16,036 bases of DNA, from positions 1 to 16,036 of the forward strand of contig RFIY01000123.1 of NCBI GenBank assembly GCA_003695505.1, read 5' to 3'. Within the stretch, counting starts at the first letter, position 1, and every line of letters begins with the position of its first letter. Shown here piece after piece: positions 14,509-16,036 of the stretch. The notes beneath the pieces are model-generated. The model worked only from the letters and a program-made list of their open reading frames with translations. It did no database searches and was not told where the DNA came from. A program made the position numbers and the translations under genes. The DNA is from Candidatus Dadabacteria bacterium. GTDB taxonomy: Bacteria > J088.

Positions 14509-14517
14509 AGAATAGCA
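14509..14517 (-). promoter_or_regulatory. Possible extended -10 element for the thioredoxin-fold gene
   Basis: On the minus strand TGCTATTCT (TG one base before TATTCT) lies about 40 bases upstream of the start and directly downstream of the mdh terminator. No good -35 accompanies it, so this is a weak call supported mainly by position. Confidence 0.33.
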
Positions 14518-14530
14518 TGCCAGACGATCA

Positions 14531-14567
14531 CAAAGAAAGACGGGCGACCGCTTCCGCGACCGCCCGT
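14531..14567 (-). terminator. Rho-independent terminator after mdh
   Basis: On the minus strand arms at 14556-14567 and 14540-14551 pair over 12 bp (ACGGGCG/CGCCCGT continued by an inner GTCGC/GCGGT helix with two wobbles) around a GGAA tetraloop, followed by TCTTTCTTTG. It lies 25 bases past the mdh stop and closes the icd-mdh operon. Confidence 0.87.
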
Positions 14568-14592
14568 GCTCGATTCTGGATTGTCGCCCTGT

Positions 14593-16036
<1,444 letters not shown>

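Overview
The window looks like ordinary chromosome from a GC-rich Gram-negative bacterium, most likely a member of the Deltaproteobacteria in the broad sense (Myxococcota, Desulfobacterota or relatives). The pointers are a pilB-pilT-pilC cluster, a small F0-only ATP synthase cluster (atpZ-atpI-atpB-atpE) without the F1 genes, a DUF1844 protein joined to an HtrA protease, and several lipoproteins. I see no phage, transposon, integrase or CRISPR array. The lineage is inferred from gene content only.

Layout. 1-3612, minus strand: the type IV pilus motor genes pilB, pilT and pilC (pilC runs off the left edge), read from a sigma70-like promoter at 3583-3612. 3649-5634, minus strand: atpZ, atpI, atpB, atpE and then rpsU, packed closely and apparently read from an extended -10 promoter at 5626-5634; a strong hairpin terminator (3649-3681) separates them from pilB. 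5635-5973: a mostly non-coding divergent region holding the promoter of a tRNA-Leu(GAG) gene (5974-6057). That tRNA is followed after 46 bases by an EI24/CysZ-like membrane protein gene on the plus strand. 6848-10386, minus strand: two genes for exported proteins, a degenerate M1-like peptidase with thrombospondin type 3 and CBM9-like parts, followed by a GH31 glycosidase lipoprotein of the sulfoquinovosidase type. 10625-12756, minus strand: a DUF1844 protein overlapping by one base with an HtrA/DegP serine protease. 13023-13946, plus strand: tRNA-Leu(CAA) and a lipoprotein reading frame whose only convincing start lies inside the tRNA gene. 13990-14469, minus strand: an exported thioredoxin-fold protein. 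14531-16036, minus strand: isocitrate dehydrogenase (cut by the right edge), malate dehydrogenase and a terminator.

How the genes work together. PilB and PilT are the extension and retraction ATPases acting on the PilC platform. The four atp genes encode the membrane ion channel (a and c subunits) and its small accessory proteins. icd and mdh form a TCA-cycle operon. The GH31/pseudo-peptidase pair probably acts on a glycan or glycoside outside the cytoplasm. HtrA with DUF1844 is an envelope quality-control unit.

The points most worth a second look are the coding sequence that seems to start within tRNA-Leu(CAA), the GH31 enzyme that has the sulfoquinovosidase catalytic frame but altered sulfonate-contact residues, its dead-peptidase partner, and the c subunit with a signal-like extension and a partial Na+-binding signature.
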